DNA of 64,000 bases from Rhodococcus sp. KRD197 (GTDB lineage: Bacteria; Actinomycetota; Actinomycetes; Mycobacteriales; Mycobacteriaceae), in the NCBI RefSeq assembly GCF_017168235.1, contig NZ_JABFAO010000009.1, positions 211,706 to 275,705 on the forward strand, written 5' to 3'. The position numbers and the translations under genes are program-made. This document shows, piece by piece, positions 41,882 to 52,424 of the stretch; within the stretch, counting starts at the first letter, position 1, and the number at the start of each line of letters is the position of its first letter. The notes under the pieces were generated by a model, which was not told the DNA's origin, searched no databases, and worked only from the letters and a program-made list of their open reading frames with translations.

Positions 41882-43432
41882 TCAAGCTCTGCGGCGCCGC
41901 CACGGCCGGAGCGGCTTCGGGCCGATCTCGATATCCGGCAGCCGGCCGGAGTTGAAATCGTCGACCAGCGCGAGCACCGTGCCCTGCGCGCACGACTTGT
42001 TGGTCCCGATGAATCCCGACGGTCCGCGCTTGATCCACCCCGTCACGTAGGTACCGCGGAAGACATCGCCGTCGGGGACGTCCAGGACTCGTCCGTCTCG
42101 GTTGGGGATGACACCCCGTCGCTCATCGAAGGGCACGCCCGGTAGCGCCACTCCGCGATAGCCGATCGAGGTCAGCACCAACCCCGCCTCGACGATTTCC
42201 TTCTCGCCGGTGGCGGCACTGCGGACCGTGCCGTCGACATCGGTTTCGAGCGCCATTCGATCGAACTCGACGCCGGTGAGCTGTGTATCGCCCAGTACGC
42301 GGGTGGGGGAAAGCAGATACCGCAGCACGATGCGTTTGTGATCGTTGGCTGCGGCACCGTCGACGCGTCGCAGCAACCGAAGCTTCTGCGCAACGGCGTG
42401 GGGGAGATCGTCCGCTTCGGCGAGGGCGGCCGTCGCTGTATCGAGCATGATCTCGTCCCGATGCAGTGTCACGTCCACGCCCGGCGTTTCGAGAAGCCCG
42501 GCGAACTCGGGAACGGTGAAGGCCGATTGCGCGACACCGCGACGCCCGACGACGACAACTTCCTCGATGTTGGATTCGCGGAGGGCCTGAAGGACGTGAG
42601 TCGGCACATTCGTCCCGACCAGCCGCTCAGGATCGATCGTCAGGATGCGGGCGACATCGAGGGCGACGTTTCCGTTGCCGATGACAACGGCCCTCTTGTG
42701 CGACAGGTCGTACCGCCGGTGCGAGTGATCGGGGTGGCCGTTGTACCAGGCTACGAAATCGGTGGCCGACGTCCGCCCTGGCAGGTCGGCGCCCGGAACG
42801 GCGAGTTCACGGTCCTTCGACGCCCCCACCGCGTAGATGACGGCGTGGTGATCGACGAGCAGATCCTCGTGGGTGATGTCCTTGCCGACCTCGACGCCCA
42901 GGTGGAATTCGAAACCGGGCTGCGCGGCGATCTGGTCGAACAACCGAGAGACCTGCCGCGTCTTCTCGTGGTCGGGTGCAACGCCGAGTCGCGCCAGCCC
43001 GTGAGGCTGGGGAAGGCGGTCGTAGACGTCGACGTGCACGCCCGGCTGCGTGAGCAGTTCGTCTGCGGCGTACATCGCCGATGGCCCGGACCCGACGATC
43101 GCGACTCGAAGCGGTTGACGCTCTTTGGTGACGGTGGGTGCCGGGGACACTGGGGCAAGTAGAGGTCGCGGCGGGCGTTCCTGCTTGTAGAAGTCAGCGT
43201 TGATCGTCAGGAACGGGAGCTGCGCGTCGGTCAGCTTCGCCTTCGGAACGATGGCATCGACCGGACACGCCGAAACACACGCGCCGCAGTCGACGCAGGA
43301 CGTCGGGTCGATGTGCAGCATCTCCGCCGTCAGGAAGTCGGGCTCGTCGGGTGTCGGATGTATGCAGTTGACGGGACATGCGAACACGCACGACGCGTCG
43401 CTGCAACATGACTGGGTGACAACGTGGGGCAT
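41882..43432 (-). CDS. 4Fe-4S ferredoxin-NADP+ reductase (FprB-like)
   Basis: The 516-residue protein has an N-terminal bacterial ferredoxin (SCCSDASCVFACPVNCIHP and CVDCGACVSACPVDAI) followed by an adrenodoxin-reductase-like FAD/NADP module (VAIVGSGPSAMYAADELL; VVIGNGNVALDVARIL; YVTGWIKRGPSGFIGTNK). It is of the mycobacterial FprB type. It transfers electrons between NADPH and iron-sulfur partners. Lying 61 bp after the diiron oxygenase gene on the same strand, it is its likely electron supply. Confidence 0.93.
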   Translation of the reverse strand: MPHVVTQSCCSDASCVFACPVNCIHPTPDEPDFLTAEMLHIDPTSCVDCGACVSACPVDAIVPKAKLTDAQLPFLTINADFYKQERPPRPLLAPVSPAPTVTKERQPLRVAIVGSGPSAMYAADELLTQPGVHVDVYDRLPQPHGLARLGVAPDHEKTRQVSRLFDQIAAQPGFEFHLGVEVGKDITHEDLLVDHHAVIYAVGASKDRELAVPGADLPGRTSATDFVAWYNGHPDHSHRRYDLSHKRAVVIGNGNVALDVARILTIDPERLVGTNVPTHVLQALRESNIEEVVVVGRRGVAQSAFTVPEFAGLLETPGVDVTLHRDEIMLDTATAALAEADDLPHAVAQKLRLLRRVDGAAANDHKRIVLRYLLSPTRVLGDTQLTGVEFDRMALETDVDGTVRSAATGEKEIVEAGLVLTSIGYRGVALPGVPFDERRGVIPNRDGRVLDVPDGDVFRGTYVTGWIKRGPSGFIGTNKSCAQGTVLALVDDFNSGRLPDIEIGPKPLRPWRRRRA

Positions 43433-43493
43433 GAGACGTTCCTGACGGCGGGCGCTGCTGTGAAGAGAACTGGCGCTGTGAGTGGAGAAGGAT

Positions 43494-44510
43494 TCAGGCG
43501 GCGAACTGGCTGGAGCTGCGATCCGGTTCGCTACGGAAGCGTGAAGCCTTGCCGTCGATACCGCACACCTTCCACATGAGCTTCGCGGCCCGGTTCATCA
43601 TGCCGGTGTCGGTGGCGAGCATCCGCACGTCGCCGAAGTAGTCCTGCAGAGCATGCTGTGATGCCTCGGTGCCCCAGAAAAGGTCGTCCTTGACCTGCTT
43701 CGGGATGTCGAACTTCTGCCAGAACTTCTTCGGTGGGATCACGATGACATCGCAGAGGATGCGCATGGTGATGGGGAAGGCCAGGGACAGAAAGAAGCGG
43801 CCGATTTTCGACATCTTGGGGACCCGGCGACGCAGTAGCTGGTGTGCGAAGGAAATGTGCCGCGCCTCCTCGGCGACGTGAATGGCCATCACGCCTTCCA
43901 TGATCGGATGAATCTCTTCGCCCGATCGCAGAATCGACTTCTGAATGTGGTCGATAGGCTCTTCACCGGCGAGAACACCCACGAAGAACAACTCAGGAAG
44001 AATCGTCGCGAACAGCGGAAGAATCGGCGAAACCATCCGCATGGGACGGTTCATGCCGGGGGCGTCCGGATCGACCCGGTTGACCATCTCTTGGAACATC
44101 AGCGTGTGGTTGCACTCTTCGATCGACTCGTGAGTGCAGTAGCGGGCCTCGGCCGAGCCGTTGGGAAGCGAAAAGACATACTGCATCATTCCGCGGATGA
44201 GGATGTTCTCGAACTGCAGTCCGACCTTGGCGACATTCGCCTGGCGCCACATGCCGATCGCGATCTGCTGATCCTCGGGGAGCGCCTGGTACCAGGGGTG
44301 TCCGCCGAGCGGGTCGGTCTTCGCCGGCAGGATCCAGCGGCGATCGCCCGGGGGCACCGCGTACTCGGCCGACTCCCAGTCGATATCGAGGTACGGATCG
44401 AAGTGCTTGTGCACCGATCCCTCGGACAACAGCTGCAGAGCCTCGTTGTACTGCTCGGTCTCCGCGTCGGTGTCGATCGAGCGAGCCTTGGTTGCTGACA
44501 TCGAAGTCAT
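43494..44510 (-). CDS. AurF-like diiron oxygenase
   Basis: The 338-residue protein has diiron ligand patterns: THESIEECNHTLMFQEM (E..EExxH) and VMAIHVAEEARHISFAHQ (H..EExRH). These match the p-aminobenzoate N-oxygenase AurF family, also used for other N- or C-oxygenations. ATG 44510 is preceded by GGGAGAA. A palindrome AGTTAATGTAACT is 29-41 bp upstream. The adjacent FprB-like reductase supports electron transfer to it. The substrate is unknown. Confidence 0.9.
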   Translation of the reverse strand: MTSMSATKARSIDTDAETEQYNEALQLLSEGSVHKHFDPYLDIDWESAEYAVPPGDRRWILPAKTDPLGGHPWYQALPEDQQIAIGMWRQANVAKVGLQFENILIRGMMQYVFSLPNGSAEARYCTHESIEECNHTLMFQEMVNRVDPDAPGMNRPMRMVSPILPLFATILPELFFVGVLAGEEPIDHIQKSILRSGEEIHPIMEGVMAIHVAEEARHISFAHQLLRRRVPKMSKIGRFFLSLAFPITMRILCDVIVIPPKKFWQKFDIPKQVKDDLFWGTEASQHALQDYFGDVRMLATDTGMMNRAAKLMWKVCGIDGKASRFRSEPDRSSSQFAA

Positions 44511-44538
44511 CGCTTCTCCCTACGTGGTGCGAACATCT

Positions 44539-44551
44539 AGTTAATGTAACT
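44539..44551 (-). promoter_or_regulatory. Candidate operator upstream of diiron oxygenase
   Basis: AGTTAATGTAACT has 5-bp inverted arms around ATG. It lies 29-41 bp upstream of the start. The regulator is not encoded nearby. Confidence 0.3.
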
Positions 44552-44635
44552 CGAAGTATCAGCAAAGGGAAGCTACTACAAACTTCTATTTCCGATCACG
44601 TTGGACAGTCAGGGTTGCAGACTGCCTAGCGCAGG

Positions 44636-45763
44636 TCAGAACGATTCCGATGGGTCCTCGGCACCGAACGGCTCTGCGAGCGTGACTCCCTCGAGTACCG
44701 CGCGACGCAGCGATGCCGGCACCTCGAGCGAGTCGTCGTTTCGCACGAGAACACCTTGTTCCTGAAGGCTGCGAATCCTGAAGTCGATCAACTGAGCAGT
44801 CCTGAGATCCTCGTCTTTCAGCCCGTCGTAATTCTCCTCGGCACCATTTTCTGGGGCATTGTCCAGCGGCAAATCCTCGGTCATCGCGGCAAGAAGTGTT
44901 TGCACCGCGAACGTATTGGCCAGCGACATCGAGATGTCCACATCACCCGCAGTCAACTGATGACGAATGCTCTGCGTCAACACGCTGCGCATCACCGCTG
45001 TCGATCGCGCCGAGAAACTGCCGGACTCGGGTCCGGGCCGAACCTGCTCGCCGTCGAAGTCGAGGATGTCCGCAGCCAGAGCCGTGGCCCATCGGTCGAG
45101 CGCGATGATGCTCTGTGGCGTCGGGTCCGCATCGGCGTCCGATTCGGACAATGCATGCGCCAACGCAGGAATCTCTGTCGCCGGCCTACCCGAGCCCACC
45201 TCGTCGAGCAGGCCGTCCAGGCCGGCCATCAGCGGCAGCGCCGACAGCGCCGCCGATTCGTCTGCGTCGGAGACCTCGGGCAACTCGACGTCCTCGGGAT
45301 CGAGTACATCGGGATCGTTGTAGATGAAATCGGTCAGGTCTTCCATACAGTGGGCAAAATCCTCGTCGGTGCCCGTCCACGTGTCCGTCTCGTCGAGGAA
45401 GGTGAGAAATTCGACGAGCGTGACGATGATGTTGGTCGCTGCCGCCGCTCCGTTTTCCTCGTCGGAATCCTCGATGCGCTCAGCCGCGTCGACGATGAAG
45501 TGCGCGTCGTTCGGGGTCCACGAGGTCACCGAGAAATCCGGGTTGGCGCGGTCGACCTGGACGAGTGTGGTGCGCACGAGCCCGACAACACGTTCGGCGT
45601 GATCTGCCATCTCACGATCCGCCAGCCACTGCTCGAACTCTTCGAGCAGTCCCGTCGGGAACACATGCAGGCGGGAGCCCGACGACGGTTCCCGACGCCG
45701 CTGCCGCGCTTTCGTTTTCGCCGCGCGCTTCTGTCCCCGACTTGCCGGTCCCTTGGATCCCAT
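44636..45763 (-). CDS. Hypothetical acidic cytoplasmic protein
   Basis: The 375-residue protein has a basic N-terminal extension (RGQKRAAKTKARQRRREPSS) and then strongly acidic, helix-rich sequence with runs of Asp/Glu. No signal, membrane helix or known domain is evident. It is divergent from recC; a similar orphan gene near recC is common in rhodococci, but a functional link is unproven. Confidence 0.78.
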   Translation of the reverse strand: MGSKGPASRGQKRAAKTKARQRRREPSSGSRLHVFPTGLLEEFEQWLADREMADHAERVVGLVRTTLVQVDRANPDFSVTSWTPNDAHFIVDAAERIEDSDEENGAAAATNIIVTLVEFLTFLDETDTWTGTDEDFAHCMEDLTDFIYNDPDVLDPEDVELPEVSDADESAALSALPLMAGLDGLLDEVGSGRPATEIPALAHALSESDADADPTPQSIIALDRWATALAADILDFDGEQVRPGPESGSFSARSTAVMRSVLTQSIRHQLTAGDVDISMSLANTFAVQTLLAAMTEDLPLDNAPENGAEENYDGLKDEDLRTAQLIDFRIRSLQEQGVLVRNDDSLEVPASLRRAVLEGVTLAEPFGAEDPSESF

Positions 45764-45870
45764 GAACACGAGCGTATCGGTACAACAGTGAGACGGTTCC
45801 TCACACGCGATGAAGTGTCGGAACGCTCGAGTAGGGTTTCAGACGTTCGCAGGGCAGACGAAGGGAATCG

Positions 45871-48800
45871 GTGAAGGTGCTGAGGGTTCACCGCGCGACA
45901 CGCGCGAACGTGCTGGCCTCGAGCCTGGCCCGCGTCTTGGCGACGCCGCTGGCTGATCCGTTCGAAGCCGAAATCATCTCGGTACCTGCTCGGGGAGTGG
46001 AGAGGTGGTTGACGCAACGCCTGTCGATGTCACTCGGGTCCGACCGCGGCGATGGAATTGCTGCGAATATCGAATTCCCCTCGCCAACAACACTTGTAGA
46101 GCGTTCGCTGGCAGCGGTGGAGGGGGTTCCGGCGGAGGAGGACCCGTGGTCCCGCGGGCGTCTGCTGTGGACGACGCTGGCAGTCATCGACGAGTCGATG
46201 AACCAATCCTGGTGTTCCGTCATCGGGGCCCACCTCGGGCACGGCCGCGATGAGCACCGTGCTGGCCGGCGTTGGTCGACCGCGGCGCATCTGACCGATC
46301 TGTTCCGCGGATACTGCGCCGATCGCCCGTCGATGATCGCGGACTGGTCGAGCGGTGTCTACAGCGACGGGCTCGGCGGTTCGCTGCCGCAGGATCTGCG
46401 ATGGCAGGCGGAGTTGTGGCGATCGGTGCGCACCCGAATCGGATCTCCCAGCCCCGCTGAACGCCTCGGCGACAGCTGCGCTGCGCTCGGGGGGAGTCCA
46501 GAACTGCTCGACCTACCCGAGCGGCTGTCCATTTTCGGTGCCACCCGCATGACAACCGACCAACTTCAGGTCGTGGCCGCGCTCGCACGACATCGCGAGG
46601 TCCACCTCTGGATCCCACATCCCAGTGCAAAGATGTGGGATCGCTTGTCGGAGCGCCCGGCTCCCGTTCGTCGGCGCGAGGACATTGCTGCCGCCACCCT
46701 CGATCATCCTTTGCTGGCGAGTCTCGCCCGAGATGTGCGCGAACTCCAGGCACGCATTCTCCGATTGGGTGCGGGCGTGCAGCAGACGGTCGAGGCCGAG
46801 GACCCCAGCCCGCCGACACTGCTGGGGCGCCTGCAATCGGATATTTCCGAGAACAGGACGCCCACCCTGTCGACCGAATCGGACAGCAGCATCGCAGTGC
46901 ACGCATGTCACGGCGCGGCGCGACAGGTCGAAGTCCTACGGGAATGCTTGCTGCACGTGTTCGACGAGGACACGTCCTTGGAACCGCGCGACGTACTCGT
47001 CATGTGCCCCGATGTCGAGACATATGCGCCGCTCGTGCGGGCCACATTCGGTCAGCGAGGGCTGGGTCACCCCGGACACGAGTTGCGGGTGCGCTTGGCT
47101 GATCGTGGGCTTCGCCGCACCAATCCTCTGCTCGACATCGTGGCGACCGTCCTGGAACTCGCCGTCGGTCGGATCACCGCCAGTCAAGTTCTCGATCTCG
47201 CGGCCTCGGCTCCGCTCCGATCCAAGTTCGGCTTCACCGAGGATGATCTGGAGCGACTGCGCGAGTGGATTCAACTCTCCGGTGCGAGGTGGGGAATCAA
47301 TTCACGGCAACGGGGACGGTTCGGTTTGGGGGAGTTCGCGCAGAACACCTTCAACTTCGCGCTGGACCGCCTGTTGCTGGGTGTGGCCGCGGACGAATCC
47401 GAGCACGAGTGGCTCGATCTCGCGCTACCGCTGGACGACGTCGACGGCAATGACATCGATCTCACTGGTCGGTTGGCGGAATTTCTCGACCGGCTCGCGG
47501 TGGTTGTACGCGACTTACAGGGCCCCCAGACAACTACTCGGTGGCGAGAGGCGCTCGTGCGGGCACTCGACCTGCTGACCGCCACGAGCGAAGCGGATGC
47601 GTGGCAACGCGGACAGGCGCTACGTGAACTCGAGGAGGCGACCAGAGGCGGGGAGGACACCGAACTTCGGTTGGCGGACGTGCGAGCGATGCTGACACAT
47701 GCCCTGGCAGGGCGACCGTCGCGCGCGAACTTTCGGACAGGGGAGCTGACGGTATGCACCATGGTCCCGATGCGTTCGGTACCGCACCGTGTGGTCGTTC
47801 TTCTCGGGTTGGACGACGAGATGTTCCCTCGCACGGGCAGTGAGGACGGAGACAACGTCTCGGGCCGCGACCCCGCAGTAGGGGAGCGGGATGTGCGGAG
47901 CGAGGACAGGCAACTGCTGCTCGACGCCGTCATGTCAGCCGGTGAGAAGCTGCTGCTGTTCTATACCGGTGCGGATCCGGTGACGGGTACCGTCAAACCG
48001 CCGGCCATCCCGCTGAGCGAGCTGCTCGACGTCGTGCGCACAACCTGTGGCCGCGACATCGTCGTGCGGCATCCTTTGCAGCCCTTCGATGCTCGCAACT
48101 TTCGACCCGACGCGCCGTTGAGCTACGACCGCGCCGCGCTGGACGGTGCCAGAGCTGTCGAGCGCGAACCGGTATCGCCGCCGAGTTTCCTCGCTGCTCC
48201 GCTGCCGGAGCGCAACACCGGCGATATCGAGTTGAACGATCTGATCGCGTTCGTCGAACACCCGATGGCAGCACTGTTGAAACAGCGACTCGGCGTTCGA
48301 ATCCCGGAGATCGGTGACGATGTCTCGGACGCACTACCCGTCGAACTGGACGGCCTGCAGAAGTGGGACATCGGCGACCGCATGCTGGCCGAAAGACTCG
48401 GAGGTACCTCCCTCGCGGACTTTCGGGCCGCCGAATGGCGACGCGGCACGCTGCCACCGTTCGCGCTCGGAGAGCTTCAGTTGCAGGACATCACCAGAGC
48501 TGTGGACGCCCTGGTCGAGGTTTCGAGCGATGTCCATGCGGGCCAGGCGGATGTGCTCGATATCTCGATCGCACTGAATTCGGGTCGACGAATCACCGGC
48601 ACCGTCACCGGCGTTCACGGCGGCACCATCGCGCGCACGTCGTATTCGCGTCTGGCGCCGAAACATCGCCTGGCGGCATGGGTTCGGCTACTTGCCGCCC
48701 AGGTACAGGACGGAACGCGCACGTGGCAGGCCGTCACCACCGGACGCGGCCCGGGTCGCCGGGCCGCGTGGCGTTCGGTTATCACAGCGCCGGCCGACGC

Positions 48801-49146
48801 CCTCGAGCAACTCGAATCGTTGGTCGGACTGCGGGACCTCGGCTTGTCCGAGGTGCTGTCGGTAGGGCCGACCGCTACGGCGACCTACGCGGACCGCCGG
48901 TTCCGTGGCGCTCCCGAGGCGGACGCGTTGGACGCCGCGGAACGGCAATGGTCCGACAAATTCGGCGACGCCACCGACCGCAGCATCGTCTACCTGTACG
49001 GAAACAACGCGTCCTTCTCGGCTGTGCTCGGTACCCCGTATCGCGCGAGCCATCCTCGATGGGGTGACGAAACGACGTTGTTCGGTGCGCTCGCACGGCA
49101 GCTGTGGACACCGCTGCTCGACGCGGAGACGGAGGGGCAACCGTGA
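45871..49146 (+). CDS. recC: RecC, exodeoxyribonuclease V gamma subunit
   Basis: The 1,091-residue protein has the RecC pattern: IISVPARGVERWLTQRLS, GDGIAANIEFP, IFGATRMTTDQLQVVAALA, DVLVMCPDVETYAPLVRATF and RVVVLLGLDDEMFPR. RecC recognises Chi and holds the complex together; its own helicase/nuclease motifs are inactive. It overlaps recB by 4 bases (GTGA). GTG 45871. Confidence 0.95.
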   Translation: MKVLRVHRATRANVLASSLARVLATPLADPFEAEIISVPARGVERWLTQRLSMSLGSDRGDGIAANIEFPSPTTLVERSLAAVEGVPAEEDPWSRGRLLWTTLAVIDESMNQSWCSVIGAHLGHGRDEHRAGRRWSTAAHLTDLFRGYCADRPSMIADWSSGVYSDGLGGSLPQDLRWQAELWRSVRTRIGSPSPAERLGDSCAALGGSPELLDLPERLSIFGATRMTTDQLQVVAALARHREVHLWIPHPSAKMWDRLSERPAPVRRREDIAAATLDHPLLASLARDVRELQARILRLGAGVQQTVEAEDPSPPTLLGRLQSDISENRTPTLSTESDSSIAVHACHGAARQVEVLRECLLHVFDEDTSLEPRDVLVMCPDVETYAPLVRATFGQRGLGHPGHELRVRLADRGLRRTNPLLDIVATVLELAVGRITASQVLDLAASAPLRSKFGFTEDDLERLREWIQLSGARWGINSRQRGRFGLGEFAQNTFNFALDRLLLGVAADESEHEWLDLALPLDDVDGNDIDLTGRLAEFLDRLAVVVRDLQGPQTTTRWREALVRALDLLTATSEADAWQRGQALRELEEATRGGEDTELRLADVRAMLTHALAGRPSRANFRTGELTVCTMVPMRSVPHRVVVLLGLDDEMFPRTGSEDGDNVSGRDPAVGERDVRSEDRQLLLDAVMSAGEKLLLFYTGADPVTGTVKPPAIPLSELLDVVRTTCGRDIVVRHPLQPFDARNFRPDAPLSYDRAALDGARAVEREPVSPPSFLAAPLPERNTGDIELNDLIAFVEHPMAALLKQRLGVRIPEIGDDVSDALPVELDGLQKWDIGDRMLAERLGGTSLADFRAAEWRRGTLPPFALGELQLQDITRAVDALVEVSSDVHAGQADVLDISIALNSGRRITGTVTGVHGGTIARTSYSRLAPKHRLAAWVRLLAAQVQDGTRTWQAVTTGRGPGRRAAWRSVITAPADALEQLESLVGLRDLGLSEVLSVGPTATATYADRRFRGAPEADALDAAERQWSDKFGDATDRSIVYLYGNNASFSAVLGTPYRASHPRWGDETTLFGALARQLWTPLLDAETEGQP

Positions 49147-52100
49147 CCGCTTTCGACCTTCTCGGCCCGCTGCCGACGGGAACGACGGTGCTCGAAGCGA
49201 GCGCGGGAACTGGAAAGACCTATGCCATCGTGGGACTCGCGACGCGCTACGTGGCCGAGGGACACGCCGACATCTCCGAGCTTCTGCTCGTCACGTTCTC
49301 TCGGGCAGCAACGCAGGAGTTGCGTGAACGCACACGAAACAGGTTCGCCGAAGTGGCGGCGGCGCTCGGTGCCGTCGACGCCTCGCACTCTTCGGATCCG
49401 TTGATCCGGCATCTGGCCGATGCCCCCACCGTCGAGGTTGCGGCCCGCCGTCTACGTCTGGTTCGCGCGCTCTCGGAATTCGACTCGGGAACGATCGCGA
49501 CCACACACAGCTTCTGTCAACGCATGCTCGCGGGTCTCGGCATCGCAGGCGAACGCGAGCCCGAAACCACTCTCGTCGAGGCGGTCGACGACCTCACGAA
49601 CGAGGTCGTCGACGATATCTACCTGCGGCGCTACGGCAGAGCGGAACAACCGCCGCCGATTTCGCCGGCCGACGCAGGTCAGCTCGCGCGTGAAGCGGTG
49701 CGCGATCGGCAGGCGCGACTCGTCCCCGAACCCGACGAGGACACCGAGGCTGGACACCGGGTCATTTTCGCCGCGGAAGCGCGCACCGAGGTGCGCACAC
49801 GAAAGCAAGCGCGGGGCATCAGAGACTTCGACGATCTGCTGACACTGCTGCACGGAGTGCTCGTCGATCCGGCTCGCGGCGATGCCGCAAGCGCCCGTAT
49901 CCGCGCACGCTTCCGGGTGGTTCTCGTGGACGAGTTCCAAGACACGGATCCGCTGCAGTGGGAGATTCTCGGACGGGCATTTCACGGATTTTCGACGTTG
50001 TTGCTGGTCGGCGATCCCAAACAAGCGATCTACGCCTTCCGCGGTGCAGAGGTGCTCAGCTACCTCGACGCGGTCGGACTTGCTGATCATCACCTCGAGC
50101 TCGCGACCAATTGGCGTAGCGACGCCGGCCTGTTGAGTGCACTCGAAACCCTTTACGAGGGTGCAGCACTCGGGCATGAGAATATCGTGGCCCATCGCGT
50201 CGGCTCCACCCACGCCGATTCACGTATGTCGAATGTGGCGCCGCTCCGCATTCGCTGCCTACCGCGAACCGGGGCAGGTCCACTGGGCAAGTCCGGCTTC
50301 CCTACCGTCGGGGCGTTGCGAGACAAGGTGGCCGACGACCTCGCCAACGATATCGTCGACCTACTCGAATCCGGAACCGAGTTGGATCTGCCCGGTCGCG
50401 GCGGTGTCGTCACATCCGGCGATATCGCCGTCCTGGTGCGCACCCGCGCCCAGATCGCACTGGTGCGAGCTGCGCTCGATCGAAGCGGTGTTCCCTCTGT
50501 ACTGGCCGGCGGTTCGAGTGTGTTCGAGACGCCGAGCGCACTGCACTGGCTGTGGTTTCTGCAAGCGCTCGAGCAACCGCACCGCGCGGACCGTGTGCGC
50601 CTGGCCGCATTGACGCCTTTGCTCGGATGGACTGCCACTGAACTCGACGAACGAGGTGACGATGCGCTCGCGCAGGTGAGTACGCGGCTGCGAGAGTACG
50701 GAGTGCTGTTCGCGCAGGCCGGTTTCGCAGCGGTATTCGAGAAGGTATCGACCGAGACTCGACTCGCCGCACGGCTGTTGGGTTACCGTTCAGGCGAGCG
50801 CGAGTTGACCGATCTGCGCCACCTCGCTCAGCTGCTCAACCGGGCTGCGGTGGAGTTGTCGCTCGGACCCAGCGCGCTGACTCGATGGCTCGCCGACCGC
50901 ATCGACGACCCGGCGTCGGGCAGCGTGACGGATCGGAGTCGACGACTCGACAGCGACGCCGCTGCAGTGCAGATCGCAACCGTGCATGCCAGCAAGGGGC
51001 TCGAATTCCCCGTCGTATACATCCCATACGGGTGGGACGCCGCGAAGAACCCCTACCCCAGCACGCTGCTGCTGCACGACGAGGATGACAAACGTGTTCT
51101 CGATGTCGGTGGGCGCACCGGACGGGGCTATGCCGCACGCAAGGTGATCAGGGACAAGGAGGAGGCAGGGGAGGAGTTGCGCCTGCTCTATGTCGCGCTG
51201 ACACGAGCGCAATGTCAGGTCGTCCTGTGGTGGGCGCCCTCGTTCTCGACCGCCGCGTCACCGCTGCACCGATTGATCTTCGCGAGAACGCCGGGCGCAG
51301 CTCAACCCGAAGAGAAGGCACGAGTCCCCGACGACGCCGCGGCCGCTCGGGCATTCGAATCCTGGGCAACACCCGCCGGAAACACGATCTCCATCGAGTA
51401 CGTCACTGCCGTGACTCCGCGTTTGCTCACCGACGGCGCCGACCGCGCCACAACGGAGTTGGACGCCGCGACATTCTCTCGTTCGCTCGACATGCTGTGG
51501 CGTCGAACTTCCTACTCAGCTCTGACTGCGTCTGCCCACGACGCTCCAGGAGTGAGCAGCGAACCGGAGCGGCCGGAGAAGGACGACGAGCCGGAGGAGG
51601 CGCCTCCGATCGAGGACGAGTTGGACGGGATCGCGTCACCGATGAACGGGCTACCTGCGGGGGCAGCGTTCGGAACTCTCGTACACGAGGTGCTCGAACA
51701 TCTCGACACATCAGCCGAGGACCTCGAGGCGGAGCTGCTCGCCAAGTGTGCCGATGGGATAGAAGAACGCCTCGCTGACATCGAGCCGCAGGTATTGGCC
51801 GACGCACTACTGCCGGTGCTGCGCACGCCACTCGGTTTCGGGACACTCGCGGAGGTGTCGCCAGTCGATCGTCTCGCCGAACTGGACTTCGAGCTGCCCC
51901 TGGCCGGTGGTGAGCGGCCGATCGGGGAGACAGTCACGTTGCGCGGTATCGCGGACCTGATGCGCCGCCACCTGCCTGTCGGCGATGTACTGCGTCCGTA
52001 CGCGGACCAGCTCGACCATCTCGAGACACAACCGCTTCGCGGGTACCTCACCGGCAGCATCGACTCTGTGATCCGTGTCCACGACGGTGGACCGCGTTAC

Positions 52101-52424
52101 GTCATAGTCGATTACAAGACCAACAGGCTCTCCAGAGGTGATCTCACCGTCATGCATTTCACCCGCGAACGGATGGCCAAGGAGATGCTTCGATCGCACT
52201 ACCCGTTGCAGGCGTTGCTGTATGCAGTTGCCCTGCATCGTTATCTGCGGTGGCGTCAGGCCGACTACGATCCGGAGCGGCATCTCGGCGGAGTGCAGTA
52301 TCACTTCGTGCGCGGCATGGTCGGCCCCGAGACCCCGACGGGGTGCGGTGTGTTCGATTGGCATCCGCCGGCGGCGCTGATCGCAGACGTCTCCGACCTA
52401 CTCGCGGGAATCGAGGCGTCGTGA
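49143..52424 (+). CDS. recB: RecB, exodeoxyribonuclease V beta subunit
   Basis: 1,093 residues: UvrD-type helicase with Walker A ASAGTGKT (residues 19-26), VVLVDEFQDTDP, and nuclease domain motifs FGTLVHEVLEHLD and YVIVDYKTNRLSR with the catalytic Asp and Lys. RecBCD resects double-strand ends to load RecA. GTG 49143 overlaps the recC stop; recD overlaps the recB stop likewise. Confidence 0.96.
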   Translation: MTAFDLLGPLPTGTTVLEASAGTGKTYAIVGLATRYVAEGHADISELLLVTFSRAATQELRERTRNRFAEVAAALGAVDASHSSDPLIRHLADAPTVEVAARRLRLVRALSEFDSGTIATTHSFCQRMLAGLGIAGEREPETTLVEAVDDLTNEVVDDIYLRRYGRAEQPPPISPADAGQLAREAVRDRQARLVPEPDEDTEAGHRVIFAAEARTEVRTRKQARGIRDFDDLLTLLHGVLVDPARGDAASARIRARFRVVLVDEFQDTDPLQWEILGRAFHGFSTLLLVGDPKQAIYAFRGAEVLSYLDAVGLADHHLELATNWRSDAGLLSALETLYEGAALGHENIVAHRVGSTHADSRMSNVAPLRIRCLPRTGAGPLGKSGFPTVGALRDKVADDLANDIVDLLESGTELDLPGRGGVVTSGDIAVLVRTRAQIALVRAALDRSGVPSVLAGGSSVFETPSALHWLWFLQALEQPHRADRVRLAALTPLLGWTATELDERGDDALAQVSTRLREYGVLFAQAGFAAVFEKVSTETRLAARLLGYRSGERELTDLRHLAQLLNRAAVELSLGPSALTRWLADRIDDPASGSVTDRSRRLDSDAAAVQIATVHASKGLEFPVVYIPYGWDAAKNPYPSTLLLHDEDDKRVLDVGGRTGRGYAARKVIRDKEEAGEELRLLYVALTRAQCQVVLWWAPSFSTAASPLHRLIFARTPGAAQPEEKARVPDDAAAARAFESWATPAGNTISIEYVTAVTPRLLTDGADRATTELDAATFSRSLDMLWRRTSYSALTASAHDAPGVSSEPERPEKDDEPEEAPPIEDELDGIASPMNGLPAGAAFGTLVHEVLEHLDTSAEDLEAELLAKCADGIEERLADIEPQVLADALLPVLRTPLGFGTLAEVSPVDRLAELDFELPLAGGERPIGETVTLRGIADLMRRHLPVGDVLRPYADQLDHLETQPLRGYLTGSIDSVIRVHDGGPRYVIVDYKTNRLSRGDLTVMHFTRERMAKEMLRSHYPLQALLYAVALHRYLRWRQADYDPERHLGGVQYHFVRGMVGPETPTGCGVFDWHPPAALIADVSDLLAGIEAS

